DNA from: Dawidia soli
GTDB taxonomy: Bacteria; Bacteroidota; Bacteroidia; Cytophagales; Cyclobacteriaceae
Assembly (NCBI RefSeq): GCF_018598185.1
Contig: NZ_JAHESC010000003.1
Location: forward strand, 62,001 to 126,000
Direction: 5' to 3'
DNA: 64,000 bases
Both the position numbers and the translations under genes were made by a program. Positions 42,028-50,997 of the stretch are shown here, one piece after another (position 1 is the first letter of the stretch; every line of letters starts with the position of its first letter). The notes under the pieces are model-generated. The model saw only the letters and a program-made list of their open reading frames with translations, was not told the DNA's origin and made no database searches.

Positions 42028-43755
42028 TTATTTTAGCCAACCCTCCACTTCTTCTTGCGTGGGGTTGGCAATCTCCAGTTTCATTTTTTTGCGTGTGCCG
42101 CATACGTCGTTGAAGAGCTTGGAGGCTTTCATTTCCTTCATTTGTGCCAGTGACTGGATGCCCAGTTTTTGCAGTATGGGGATCAGCTCGGGGCGTACGC
42201 CGGCGTCTTCAAATTCTTTTGCGTCAAAGCCTGCTACGGGCTTTTCGGGTTTCATTTGGGGGAAGAACAGCACGTCCTGGATCGATGCCGAGTTGGTCAT
42301 GATCATGGACAGGCGGTCGATGCCGATGCCCAGGCCGGCCGTGGGCGGCATGCCGTATTCCAGTGCGCGCAGGAAGTCTTCGTCCAGCGTCATGGCTTCT
42401 TCGTCGCCTCGTTTGCCGAGCTCCAGCTGCTCTTCAAAGCGCTGGCGCTGGTCGATGGGGTCGTTCAGCTCGGAGAACGAGTTGGCGATCTCTTTGCGGT
42501 TACAGATGGCTTCGAAGCGCTCTACCAGGCCGGGCTTGTTGCGGTGTTTCTTGGCCAGCGGCGACATTTCTACCGGGTAGTCGGTAATGAAGGTCGGCTG
42601 GATGAGGTTGGGCTCGCACTTCTCGCCAAAGATCTGGTCGATGAGCTTGCCTTTGCCCATGGTCTCGTCCATCGGTACGTTCAGCTGGCGGCAGGTGTCG
42701 CGCAGCTGTACTTCGTCCATGGCGGAGATGTCGATGCCGGTAAAGTGCTTGATGGATTCGAACATGGTGTAGCGTGTCCACGGGCGCTTGAAGTCGATGA
42801 TGTTCTCGCCTACGGTCACTTGCGTGGTGCCGTGCAGGTCGAGTGCCACGCGCTCGATCATTTCTTCCACGAGGTCCATCATCCAGTTGTAGTCTTTGTA
42901 GGCTACGTACAGCTCGATCTGGGTGAACTCGGGGTTATGGAACCGCGACATGCCTTCGTTGCGGAAGTCTTTCGAGAATTCGTAGACGCCTTTGAAGCCG
43001 CCGACGATCAGGCGCTTGAGGTATAGCTCATTGGCGATACGCAGGTACAGGGTCATGTCCAGCGTATTGTGGTGTGTCTTGAACGGGCGGGCCGCTGCAC
43101 CGCCATAGAGCGGCTGCAGAATAGGGGTTTCCACCTCCAGGTATTCTTTGGCGTTGAGGTATTGCCGCATCGAATTCACCAGCTGTGTGCGCTTCACGAA
43201 CGTGTCGCGCACCTCGGGGTTTACGATCATGTCGACATACCGCATGCGGTAGCGTTGCTCGGAGTCTGTAAAGGCGTCGTGGCGGTGCGTGACACCTTGC
43301 TCGTCTACGGTCTCTTTGGTGATGGGCAGCGGGCGCAGTGCCTTGGTCAACACGGTAAATGCGGTGACGTGTATGGAGGTTTCGCCGGTCTGGGTGACGA
43401 AGGCGTAGCCTTTCACACCGATGATGTCGCCGATGTCGAGCAGTTTTTTAAAGACGGTGTTGTAGAGGGTTTTGTCTTCGCCGGGGCACAGGTCGTCGCG
43501 GCGCAGGTAGAGCTGTATGCGGCCGGTTTCGTCTTGCAGCTCCACAAACGAAGCGTTGCCCATGACGCGTGTATTCATGATACGGCCAGCGAGGGAGACG
43601 TCCTTGAAATTATTTTCGTCCTGTTTGTACTTCTCCAGGATCTCTTTGGCAGAGGTGTTGACTTCAAAAAGATCGGCCGGGTAGGGATCTATCCCTAGTT
43701 TCCTGAGCTCATCCAGCTTTTGCCGGCGGATGATCTCCTGTTCGCTGAGTTGCAT
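42028..43755 (-). CDS. lysS: Lysyl-tRNA synthetase, class II
   Basis: 575 aa. Charges tRNA-Lys with lysine. An N-terminal OB-fold anticodon-binding domain (about 55-160, [23 protein letters not shown]) is followed by the class II catalytic domain. Motif 2 is [22 protein letters not shown]-like and motif 3 is [19 protein letters not shown]. The C-terminus extends about 75 residues beyond motif 3 ([21 protein letters not shown]), longer than the E. coli enzyme but seen in Bacteroidota. Upstream lies an A-rich GCGAAAA-containing leader of 60 bp. Confidence 0.96.
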   Translation of the reverse strand: MQLSEQEIIRRQKLDELRKLGIDPYPADLFEVNTSAKEILEKYKQDENNFKDVSLAGRIMNTRVMGNASFVELQDETGRIQLYLRRDDLCPGEDKTLYNTVFKKLLDIGDIIGVKGYAFVTQTGETSIHVTAFTVLTKALRPLPITKETVDEQGVTHRHDAFTDSEQRYRMRYVDMIVNPEVRDTFVKRTQLVNSMRQYLNAKEYLEVETPILQPLYGGAAARPFKTHHNTLDMTLYLRIANELYLKRLIVGGFKGVYEFSKDFRNEGMSRFHNPEFTQIELYVAYKDYNWMMDLVEEMIERVALDLHGTTQVTVGENIIDFKRPWTRYTMFESIKHFTGIDISAMDEVQLRDTCRQLNVPMDETMGKGKLIDQIFGEKCEPNLIQPTFITDYPVEMSPLAKKHRNKPGLVERFEAICNRKEIANSFSELNDPIDQRQRFEEQLELGKRGDEEAMTLDEDFLRALEYGMPPTAGLGIGIDRLSMIMTNSASIQDVLFFPQMKPEKPVAGFDAKEFEDAGVRPELIPILQKLGIQSLAQMKEMKASKLFNDVCGTRKKMKLEIANPTQEEVEGWLK

Positions 43756-43817
43756 GAAATAAAATTTTCGCGAAAATACGCGAAAAACGAGAAAAAGCGA
43801 GAAAATGAAGACGGCTG

Positions 43818-45002
43818 TTATGCCGATCTTCTTCGCTGCAGCTCTTTGCGGATCAAAATCAGCTCGCGGCTGCTCTGGCCGGCTACGGACGTATTTTCCT
43901 GGGCGCGGCGGAACAGGTAGGGCATGACTGACCGCACCGGACCGTAGGGCATGTATTTGGCCACTTTGTAGCCGGCCTTGGCCAGGTTAAAGGAGATGTT
44001 GTCGCTCATGCCGTAGAGCTGGGCAAACCACACGCGGTCGTCGTTGCCGGGTATGCCGTGCTGCTCCATGAGCTGTGTGAGGTACAGGTTGCTTTGTTCG
44101 TTGTGGGAGCCGCACATAAAGGCCATCTGGTGCAGATTGGCGATGCTGAACTCCAATGCTTCGTTGAAGGCTTTGTCGGATGCGGCCTTGTCGGGCTGGA
44201 TGGGGTCTTCGTAGCCCATTTCGGCGGCCCGTGCCCGCTCTTTCTCCATGTACGCGCCGCGCACCAGTTTGGCGCCCAGGTGGTAGCCTTTCGCGGATGC
44301 CTCGCGGAAGGCATCTTTCAGGTTTTGCAACGTTGCTTTGCGATACAGCTGGTAGGTATTAAAAACGATGGCTTTCCCGCGGTTGTAGCGGGCCATCATT
44401 TCATATGCCAATGCGTCTACCGGTTCCTGGATCCAGGTCTCTTCGGCATCGATCAATACGGGGATGTTGCTGGCGTGGGCCAGCTGACAAATGGTATCTA
44501 CGCGTTTTTGTACACGCTGGTAGGCTTCGGTCTCGGCGGGGCTCAGCGCGTCCTGGCGCTGGATCTTTTCCAGCAGCTCCATGTCGGCCAGGCCGGTGAC
44601 TTTAAACACCGAGAACGGTATGCCCTGTGGGTTGCTTTTCGCTTTGCGAATGGTGCGCAGGGTTTCTTCGAGGGTCTGGTCAAAGCCTGTTTCGGAGGCT
44701 TCGCCTTCTACCGAGTAGTCGAGGATGGTGCCGACGCCGTAGCGCGACAGGGTGCGGATCTCATCGTCGCAGTTGTCTATGCTCACCCCGCCGCAGAAGT
44801 GGTCGAACGCTGTCTTTTTGATCAGCCCCTCTACCGGCAAGTGTAGCTTCAACGCCAGCCTGGTCGACCCGATGGCGATGGATGAGATCCAGGGGTGGTT
44901 GACGAGGGAGAAGATAAAGTTGGCTTTTCGAAGGGCGGCATTGGACTTGTACGAAAATGCCACCGAGGTGTCTTCAAAGGAAATCCTGGGGTGTGCCTGC
45001 AT
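43818..45002 (-). CDS. Proline dehydrogenase
   Basis: 394 aa. Flavin-dependent oxidation of proline to pyrroline-5-carboxylate. TIM-barrel motifs are visible: [78 protein letters not shown] and the C-terminal [23 protein letters not shown] that contacts FAD and substrate. This is the single-function form, so the P5C dehydrogenase must be elsewhere. Divergent from aroB with 110 bp between the start codons. Confidence 0.93.
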   Translation of the reverse strand: MQAHPRISFEDTSVAFSYKSNAALRKANFIFSLVNHPWISSIAIGSTRLALKLHLPVEGLIKKTAFDHFCGGVSIDNCDDEIRTLSRYGVGTILDYSVEGEASETGFDQTLEETLRTIRKAKSNPQGIPFSVFKVTGLADMELLEKIQRQDALSPAETEAYQRVQKRVDTICQLAHASNIPVLIDAEETWIQEPVDALAYEMMARYNRGKAIVFNTYQLYRKATLQNLKDAFREASAKGYHLGAKLVRGAYMEKERARAAEMGYEDPIQPDKAASDKAFNEALEFSIANLHQMAFMCGSHNEQSNLYLTQLMEQHGIPGNDDRVWFAQLYGMSDNISFNLAKAGYKVAKYMPYGPVRSVMPYLFRRAQENTSVAGQSSRELILIRKELQRRRSA

Positions 45003-45112
45003 ACGCTGTTAAAGTGGCGCAAATATACCCGCTTACAGACGTTAGCAAAAACGGGGGGGCCGGAGTTGCCAGGTTTTTAATAACTTTCGAAAAAAAGTTT
45101 ACGCAAAGACTG

Positions 45113-46156
45113 ATGCTGCCCGATAACATTCTGTTTTCCTCCGATCCTACCAATGATTTATTGGCAATCCTTCAGAAAAAAAATTACAGCCAGGTAGTGG
45201 TCCTCACCGACGAGAACTGCCGCCGGCATTGCTACCCCTTGCTGGAGCGGTCGTTGCCACCGCACCGGGTCATCGAGGTGAAGAGCGGCGAGGAGCAGAA
45301 AAACCTCGACACCTGCTCGTTCATCTGGCAAGCGATGACGGAGCAGGCGCTGGATCGCCACGCGGTGCTGATCGTGTTGGGTGGCGGCGTGCTGGGGGAT
45401 ATGGGCGGCTTTTGCGCGGCTACGTATAAGCGCGGCATCGACTTCATTCTTGTACCCACTACGTTGCTGGCGCAGGTCGATGCCAGCATCGGCGGTAAGC
45501 TGGGAGTGGATTTTCAACACCTGAAAAATCATATCGGAGTCTTCCAGGTGCCGGTGATGACGTTACTGTACAGTGGTTTTCTAAAGACCCTGCCGGCGGG
45601 CGAGCTCCGCTCGGGCTATGCCGAGGTGATCAAACACACGTTGATCTCCGACCGCGCCATGTGGGATGTGATCCTGCAAAAGCCTTTTGCCGATCAGGAT
45701 TGGGATACGCTGGTCCGTCACTCCGTGGCGTTCAAGGCGCGCGTGACGACGGAAGATCCGACCGAAAAAGGGTTGCGCAAAATCCTCAACGCGGGCCACA
45801 CGATCGGCCATGCGGTGGAGAGCTACCTGCTGGGCGGCAACCGACGTATTTTACATGGCGAGGCTGTAGCACTGGGACTTGTTGCCGAGGGATATATTGC
45901 CCAGGTGCGAGGCATGTTGCCGGAGGCGGATTTTCAACAGCTATACCGGTATATTCTTTCGGTGTACGGAAAGGTTGCGTTGACGGAGGAGGATATCGAG
46001 TCGGCTACGGCATTGACGTTACAAGACAAGAAAAATAAAGGCAACAGGATCTTGTGCGTTCTCCAGGAAGGGATCGGGAACGCGCGGTGGGATTGCGAGA
46101 TCAGCCCAGAGGCGGTAAAAGAAGCACTTCGTTTTTACCGTTCACTTCAGATATAA
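45113..46156 (+). CDS. aroB: 3-dehydroquinate synthase
   Basis: 347 aa from ATG 45113 (the open frame begins earlier at 44957 but overlaps the divergent proline dehydrogenase). Second step of the shikimate pathway, NAD- and metal-dependent. Motifs: VLIVLGGGVLGDMGGFCAATYKRG, VPTTLLAQVDASIGGKLGVD, GYAEVIKH, LNAGHTIGHAVES (metal His) and LHGEAVALG. One of two shikimate genes in this stretch; aroA follows 275 nt later on the same strand, with a small membrane protein gene on the opposite strand between. Confidence 0.95.
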   Translation: MLPDNILFSSDPTNDLLAILQKKNYSQVVVLTDENCRRHCYPLLERSLPPHRVIEVKSGEEQKNLDTCSFIWQAMTEQALDRHAVLIVLGGGVLGDMGGFCAATYKRGIDFILVPTTLLAQVDASIGGKLGVDFQHLKNHIGVFQVPVMTLLYSGFLKTLPAGELRSGYAEVIKHTLISDRAMWDVILQKPFADQDWDTLVRHSVAFKARVTTEDPTEKGLRKILNAGHTIGHAVESYLLGGNRRILHGEAVALGLVAEGYIAQVRGMLPEADFQQLYRYILSVYGKVALTEEDIESATALTLQDKKNKGNRILCVLQEGIGNARWDCEISPEAVKEALRFYRSLQI

Positions 46157-46344
46157 TAGATCTCTGAATCGTCGAAAGTCTTTTCGTCTTCTGTCTTCTG
46201 AACCTTGCGCAGGTTGACTGTATTACGGGCAACAAATTTTCTGGTTCTGACCTTACGATCGCCTGTAAGTAACCATGCTGCTAACAAGGCCCCGGAGGCC
46301 AAGCTCAAGACTGCTATTTTTGAAGATGTTCTCATACTTTGCAT
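46147..46344 (-). CDS. Small single-span membrane protein
   Basis: 65 aa (start ATG 46344; ATG 46335 also possible). One transmembrane helix (about 9-26, IAVLSLASGALLAAWLL) followed by a basic then acidic soluble tail (DRKVRTRKF ... KTEDEKTFDDSEIYY), similar to YtxH-like stress-associated small proteins. The last 10 nt overlap the convergent end of aroB. Confidence 0.55.
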   Translation of the reverse strand: MQSMRTSSKIAVLSLASGALLAAWLLTGDRKVRTRKFVARNTVNLRKVQKTEDEKTFDDSEIYYI

Positions 46345-46430
46345 AACTTGAATTCATTTGCAAATGTTTCAGCAGATGGGAAAATATCCTGGAACAAGCT
46401 GTAATTTGCCCATCCAAATTTTATAGTCCA

Positions 46431-47651
46431 TTGAGCACGACCATTCACCTGAAGCGAACGAGTGTTTTGAAGGGTACCGCTTCACTTCTTCCCGCCTCGA
46501 AAAGCATTGCCAACCGGGCGCTTATCATCAACGCCCTCGCAGGTGGCACGTCTGAACTGCACAATCTATCAGACGCCAATGATACGCAGCTCATGCTGCG
46601 CCTGGTGGGCTCGCCCGAGCCTGTCATTGACGTAGAAGATGCGGGTACAACCATGCGTTTCCTCACGGCGTATTTTGCTGTTACCAAACAACAGAAAACC
46701 CTCACCGGTACATCACGCATGCAGGAGCGTCCCATCGGCATTCTCGTCGATGCGCTGCGCAGCCTGGGCGCCGACATCGCTTACACGGGGCGCGAGGGTT
46801 ATCCGCCGCTGCGCACGCAGGGCTTCTCCGGCCAACAGCGAAACGCCATCCGCATTCGCGGTGATATCAGCAGCCAGTTTATCTCGGCGCTGATGATGGT
46901 CGCACCGATGTTGCCGCAGGGCCTGACATTGGAACTGGAAGGCAAGGTGGGCAGTCGTCCCTATATTGAAATGACGGCTTCGCTGATGAAACATTTCGGC
47001 GCTTCTTCTACCCTGCTCGACGATAAGGTCATTATCCCGGCACAGCACTATATACCCGCTCCCTTCACGGTGGAGTCGGACTGGTCTGCCGCCAGCTACT
47101 GGTTTGCTTTCACGGCGTTGGCACAGGAGGCTACGGTCACGCTACCGCGCCTCTTTGAGTCGTCGGTACAGGGCGATTCTGTTGTTGTACAGATCATGGA
47201 TACCCTTGGCGTGCGCGCGGTGTATGCAGGTGGTTTGCTGACACTCACCAAAAAAGAAAGCGCGGCGTCGCTGTCGTGGGACTTTACGCATTGCCCCGAC
47301 CTGGCCCAAACGGTGGCGGTAGTCTGTGCTGCAAAAGGCATTCGCGGCTCGTTCACGGGGCTGGAGAGCCTGCGCATTAAGGAGACCGACCGTATTGCGG
47401 CGCTGCAGCAGGAGCTGCGGAAGATCGGTGCCGACCTGGTGGAAGACTCTACCGAGCATTGGACCCTCGTGCCGTCTCAGCAGCTGCCGGCGTCGGCGTC
47501 GTTTGCCACGTATAAAGATCACCGTATGGCGATGGCCTTTGCCCCGCTCGTTACGCTGATGGATGTAACGATCGAGCAACCGGACGTTGTCCGGAAATCA
47601 TACCCCAACTATTGGAACGACCTGCGGGCGTTTGGCATTACGGCAGCGTAA
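46431..47651 (+). CDS. aroA: 3-phosphoshikimate 1-carboxyvinyltransferase (EPSP synthase)
   Basis: 406 aa with a TTG start (46431); no ATG or GTG is available before the conserved LPASKSIANRALIINALA motif. Joins shikimate-3-phosphate and PEP. DAGTTMRFLTAYFA, GDISSQFISALMMVAPM, the ESDWSAASYWFAF segment and SLRIKETDRIAALQQELRKIGA with DHRMAMAFAPL are the family signatures. Slightly short for the family (about 420-430). The 3' end overlaps the convergent binding-protein gene by 14 nt. Confidence 0.93.
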   Translation: MSTTIHLKRTSVLKGTASLLPASKSIANRALIINALAGGTSELHNLSDANDTQLMLRLVGSPEPVIDVEDAGTTMRFLTAYFAVTKQQKTLTGTSRMQERPIGILVDALRSLGADIAYTGREGYPPLRTQGFSGQQRNAIRIRGDISSQFISALMMVAPMLPQGLTLELEGKVGSRPYIEMTASLMKHFGASSTLLDDKVIIPAQHYIPAPFTVESDWSAASYWFAFTALAQEATVTLPRLFESSVQGDSVVVQIMDTLGVRAVYAGGLLTLTKKESAASLSWDFTHCPDLAQTVAVVCAAKGIRGSFTGLESLRIKETDRIAALQQELRKIGADLVEDSTEHWTLVPSQQLPASASFATYKDHRMAMAFAPLVTLMDVTIEQPDVVRKSYPNYWNDLRAFGITAA

Positions 47652-48411
47652 GGCTGTTGAAATACGCCGGCGCCTGTATGAGCCGGCTGCCATACCACGA
47701 AAACATTTCGCCGTCCACGAGTATGCACCGGGTGGCAGGGCACAGTTGCTGCAATTCCGCCACATGTTTCTCCCGGAACGGATATGGCTCTGACGACAAC
47801 ATTATATAGTCCGGCTGTACTGCGGCCAGTGTGGCGGGCGTTAGCACGGGGTAACGCGGTTGCTGTACGGCGTTGATCCAGCCCAGGCGGCCGAGCAGGG
47901 TGTCGATGAAAGTACCGGGGCCGGCGGCCATCCAGGGGTCGCGCCAGATGAGGTACACCACCCGCTTTGGCGGCAGGGGGCGGATCGTAGTAAATGCCGT
48001 GTCGATGCGGTGTACGATTGCTGCTGCTTCCTGTTGGCGGGCCGTGAGCGCACCGATCCCTTGTATCATCTGTCGGGCATCCTCTAATGTGACGATATCG
48101 CTGAGCCACACGGGATATGTCTCTCTTAAGGTTACAATTCCCTCCTCGTAATTTTCTTCTTTGTTACCGATGATCAGGTCGGGCTTCAGGCGGTGGATGG
48201 TGTCGATGTGAAAGTTCTTCGTACCACCGATGATCGTTTTGGTTTTACGCCATGACGGCGGATATATACAAAACTTCGTGATACCGACCACCTGTTCTTC
48301 GAGGCGCAGGTCGGCGAGCAACTCGGTTTGCGAAGGCACCAGGGATATAATCCGTTTAGGGGTGCCGTTATATGTAGTAACAACGTTTCCTACCTGGTCG
48401 GTACACGTCAT
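47638..48411 (-). CDS. Helical-backbone metal/cobalamin-binding protein (BtuF-like)
   Basis: 257 aa. Periplasmic-binding-protein type II layout of BtuF/FhuD-like proteins: KRIISLVPSQTELLADL, VVGITKFCIYPP, IIGGTKNFHIDTIHRLKPDLIIGNKEEN, YLIWRDPWMAAGPGTFIDTLLGRLGW and PDYIMLSSEPYPF. No signal peptide is present in this frame, so it may act in the cytoplasm or be a transporter-independent member, as annotated for many Bacteroidota. No ABC permease is nearby. Confidence 0.78.
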   Translation of the reverse strand: MTCTDQVGNVVTTYNGTPKRIISLVPSQTELLADLRLEEQVVGITKFCIYPPSWRKTKTIIGGTKNFHIDTIHRLKPDLIIGNKEENYEEGIVTLRETYPVWLSDIVTLEDARQMIQGIGALTARQQEAAAIVHRIDTAFTTIRPLPPKRVVYLIWRDPWMAAGPGTFIDTLLGRLGWINAVQQPRYPVLTPATLAAVQPDYIMLSSEPYPFREKHVAELQQLCPATRCILVDGEMFSWYGSRLIQAPAYFNSLTLP

Positions 48412-48494
48412 GCTGGTATAGAGTTATTAACAACGCGACTGTAAATTTAGGGGAAATGTATAGTGTAAGAAAGGTGCACGGCGAAGTAAAAAGG

Positions 48495-48665
48495 AACGCA
48501 CAGAGCGCGCAGAGAAAAGACCCTCTCTATAAAAACTCTGCGACCCCGTGCGTGTTTCTTCGCGTGAAAGGCTCATTTGCCTTCCATAAGACCTTAAAAA
48601 ACGCACAGAGCACACAAAGAAAAGACCCTCTCTATAAAAACTCTGTGACCCCGTGCGTGTATCTT
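48495..48665. repeat. Pair of 66-bp direct repeats with internal dyads
   Basis: Copies at 48495-48560 and 48600-48665 differ at 5 of 66 positions. Each contains ACGCAC...GTGCGT and, in copy 1, CGCAGAG...CTCTGCG inverted segments, so it can form a long imperfect hairpin. The type (CGCAGAG / CACAGAG elements) resembles dispersed palindromes seen between genes in many genomes. Copy 2 ends at the stop codon of the PAS kinase gene. Confidence 0.75.
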
Positions 48666-49729
48666 CAGCCAATCCCGATGGACTGGTGTATTTGATTTGG
48701 TATTCTGACGTGGAACGTGGTTCCTTGTCCCTGGTTCGAAATTACTTTAACCTCTCCTCCCAACCGCTCCAGTGTGTCTTTAACAATAAACAGGCCGAGG
48801 CCGGTTCCTTGCGATCGGTCTGTTGCTCTAAAGAACAGATCGAAGATTTTCTCCTGGTATAAAGGGTCGATGCCGATCCCGTTATCCTCAAAGCTCATGT
48901 CACAAAACTCTTCCGTAACTCGCGCTGCAATTTTGATAAATCGGTTTTGCTTTTGCAAGTCCATGTACTTTATAGCGTTCGAAAGTATATTTGTAACGAC
49001 TGTTTTTACTCTTAAACGGTCGGAATGCCATTCGCAGTCTGCGTGGATGTCCCAAAAAACATCAACGGCGTTGTCGGGGTAGAGGTTTTTAAGATTATCC
49101 CATTCTTCGAGCAGGAGCTGCTCGATACTTATTTTTTCGCGTTGTACGGCCAGCTTTTCGTTGCGATAAAAGTCATTCATTTCCTCGATAAAGGAGTCGA
49201 GGCGGAGCAGGCTTTTTTTGATCATGCCGATATACTGGTCTTTTTCGCCATCGGGCACCATCTCAGCGATTTTAACCAGTCCCAGCGCTGACATGACGGG
49301 GGCTTTGAGGTCGTGGGTGGTTTTATAGATCACCTGGTCGAGCTGGCGGTTGGAGCGGATGAGCTCGTCTTCGCGCAATTTTTTTTCGGTGACGTCGTTA
49401 AGCTTGAATATGACGCCCTGAAACTCCTGCCGGTCGAGGAGCTGGGAGGCCGAAACGTCGAAGTATACCATCTGCGCGCCGGTGCCGGGCAGCATGAATT
49501 CGTGGGTAAACCTGCCTGTTCCCTCGCGGAGGTGTGTTGTAAGATTTTCAAACTTTTCGCGCTGAATGAACTCGCGGATGTTGCGGCCCAGCAGGGAAAC
49601 GGGCTCAATGCCGAGGATCTTGGCGACGGAGGAGGAAACGTAGCGGATGGTTAATTCCTTATCGGCGACGATATGGATATCCTCGGAATGCTCTACCAAC
49701 TCTCTAAAAAGTCCCTCTCCCCAGTCCAT
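48665..49729 (-). CDS. Soluble PAS-domain sensor histidine kinase
   Basis: 354 aa, no transmembrane segment. PAS domain about 8-118 (LVEHSEDIHIVADKELTIRYVS, then VIFKLNDVTEKKLREDEL). The phospho-acceptor box VIYKTTHDLKAPVMSALG (His139) is of the PAS/HisKA type common in Bacteroidota. ATPase motifs are NILSNAIKYM, EDNGIGID, DLFFRATDRSQGTGLGLFIVKDTL. No response regulator lies next to it. It is 42 nt downstream of a YfiR-like gene, which may transmit the signal. Confidence 0.88.
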   Translation of the reverse strand: MDWGEGLFRELVEHSEDIHIVADKELTIRYVSSSVAKILGIEPVSLLGRNIREFIQREKFENLTTHLREGTGRFTHEFMLPGTGAQMVYFDVSASQLLDRQEFQGVIFKLNDVTEKKLREDELIRSNRQLDQVIYKTTHDLKAPVMSALGLVKIAEMVPDGEKDQYIGMIKKSLLRLDSFIEEMNDFYRNEKLAVQREKISIEQLLLEEWDNLKNLYPDNAVDVFWDIHADCEWHSDRLRVKTVVTNILSNAIKYMDLQKQNRFIKIAARVTEEFCDMSFEDNGIGIDPLYQEKIFDLFFRATDRSQGTGLGLFIVKDTLERLGGEVKVISNQGQGTTFHVRIPNQIHQSIGIG

Positions 49730-49771
49730 CGCTATAGCAACGAATTTTTCCGCTGCTTCGTTCCCTTGGCA

Positions 49772-50284
49772 CTAGATAAGTATTGCCATACTGCTGAGCT
49801 GTGTAGATACTTTGAGGTTAGCGGCCCCGACGGTGGCCTGATTGAGCTCAAATTTGAGCTTTCCGTCTACGACCTTGAAGTTGATGCAGCTTCCTTTTTG
49901 ACCGAGACCGTTCCCATCGGTGATGGTCAGTACGGATTTCCCGGTAATGCTACCTTTAATAGTATCGAAGTCTCTGTTCTTGGATTTTCCGACATATACG
50001 ACCTGGCAGTCGGCGGCTTCAGCAGGGTTGCCGAGCTTTTTGATGACGTACTTTTTGCTCCCCTTGGGTTTGCCGTCGTACCACTGTTTGAGTGTATTAA
50101 AGACGTTATCGTCGCCGATAACACCTACGACAAACTCTCCGGCCTCCCCTTCGTTCGGCCACTGTACATACTTGATAAAGTTGTACAGCATCGCAGAGTG
50201 GATCTCGTGCGGCGGGCGTTCCTGTGCTTTGGCACTGATCGCAACGATTACCGTTGCGATGACAAATAAAACAAGGCGTTTCAT
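49772..50284 (-). CDS. YfiR-family (DUF4154) periplasmic protein, copy 2
   Basis: 170 aa. Signal peptide (1-21, ends AKAQ), then the YfiR fold: HSAMLYNFIKYVQWPNEG, FVVGVIGDDNVFN, CQVVYVGKSKNRDFDTIKG, SVLTITDGNGLGQKGSCINF and KLKFELNQATVGAANLKVSTQL. In Pseudomonas YfiR is the periplasmic repressor of a diguanylate cyclase; here the downstream neighbour is a soluble PAS kinase instead. Closely similar in layout to the copy 92 nt upstream, so a tandem duplication. Confidence 0.85.
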   Translation of the reverse strand: MKRLVLFVIATVIVAISAKAQERPPHEIHSAMLYNFIKYVQWPNEGEAGEFVVGVIGDDNVFNTLKQWYDGKPKGSKKYVIKKLGNPAEAADCQVVYVGKSKNRDFDTIKGSITGKSVLTITDGNGLGQKGSCINFKVVDGKLKFELNQATVGAANLKVSTQLSSMAILI

Positions 50285-50332
50285 AGACTAAAGTTTAGGA
50301 AAATACTACCAAACAATCTATGAATTAATGAG

Positions 50333-50360
50333 AAAAAACCCCGGGGAGTAACCCCCGAGG
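50333..50360 (-). terminator. Terminator between the two YfiR-like genes
   Basis: On the minus strand CCTCGGGG / CCCCGGGG stem (one G-U), then TTTTTT. It may attenuate rather than end transcription into the second copy and the kinase. Confidence 0.7.
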
Positions 50361-50376
50361 CTTTCCAAACAACCCA

Positions 50377-50892
50377 TTAAATCAATATCGCCATGGAAGA
50401 AAGCGAGCCGGAAACTTTCAGGTTTGAGGCTTCTATTGCTTTCTGATTGAGTTCGAATTTAAGTTTGTTATCGACGGTTTTGAAGTTGATGCCACTTCCT
50501 TTCTCACCTAAACCGTTCTTGTCGGTGATGACCAGTGTACCTTTGCCTTTTACTTTGGCATTGGCAGCGTCAAACTCTCCGCTCTTGTTCTTGTCTATAT
50601 AAAGAACATGACAATCGGTAATTTCAGAGGCGGAGTTGAATTTCTTGATCACATACGTTTTTGATCCGCGGGGCTTGCCGCCGTACCAATCCGTGAGGGT
50701 TTTGTAAATCTCGTTGCTTCCGACTACACCAATCACAAATTCACCCGAAGCAGCCTGATCGGGCCATTGTACGTAGCGGGTGAAGTTAAAGACCATCATG
50801 GAGTATACCTCGTGCATGGGCCTATCTTGAGCAACGGCGCTTCCGCAAGCCAGGAAGGAAGCGAGTGCCAGGATCTGAATCTTTTTAATCAT
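50377..50892 (-). CDS. YfiR-family (DUF4154) periplasmic protein, copy 1
   Basis: 171 aa. Signal peptide (1-21, ends AVAQ), then the same fold as its neighbour: YSMMVFNFTRYVQWPDQA, FVIGVVGSNEIYK, CHVLYIDKNKSGEFDAANAK, TLVITDKNGLGEKGSGINF, KLKFELNQKAIEASNLKVSGSL. It differs from copy 2 in the usual Cys near the C-terminus (GSGINF versus GSCINF). First gene of the YfiR/YfiR/PAS-kinase run; a TATTTTTG box sits 29-36 nt before its ATG. Confidence 0.86.
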   Translation of the reverse strand: MIKKIQILALASFLACGSAVAQDRPMHEVYSMMVFNFTRYVQWPDQAASGEFVIGVVGSNEIYKTLTDWYGGKPRGSKTYVIKKFNSASEITDCHVLYIDKNKSGEFDAANAKVKGKGTLVITDKNGLGEKGSGINFKTVDNKLKFELNQKAIEASNLKVSGSLSSMAILI

Positions 50893-50920
50893 TCTGATAG
50901 GTTGTTTGATTTCTACAGTA

Positions 50921-50958
50921 CAAAAATAGGCTCCCCCAGCTGCCTGGAAGAGCCTATT
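50921..50958 (-). terminator. M42 peptidase terminator overlapping the YfiR promoter box
   Basis: 9-bp stem AATAGGCTC (50925-50933) / GAGCCTATT (50950-50958), with a T-tract on the minus strand. The same bases read TATTTTTG (50928-50921), a -7-like element for the YfiR gene whose ATG is at 50892. No clear -33 TTTG is present. Confidence 0.65.
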
Positions 50959-50997
50959 CAGAAGCTTACCTTAGCGATGTAAGTTTTTCGCCCAGGA

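Noticed and set aside
44957-45112. N-terminal extension of aroB
   Set aside because: It overlaps the start of the divergent proline dehydrogenase and adds residues not typical of AroB; ATG 45113 fits the family.
48427-48672. Open frames across the 66-bp repeats
   Set aside because: Their apparent internal protein repeats simply reflect the DNA repeats.
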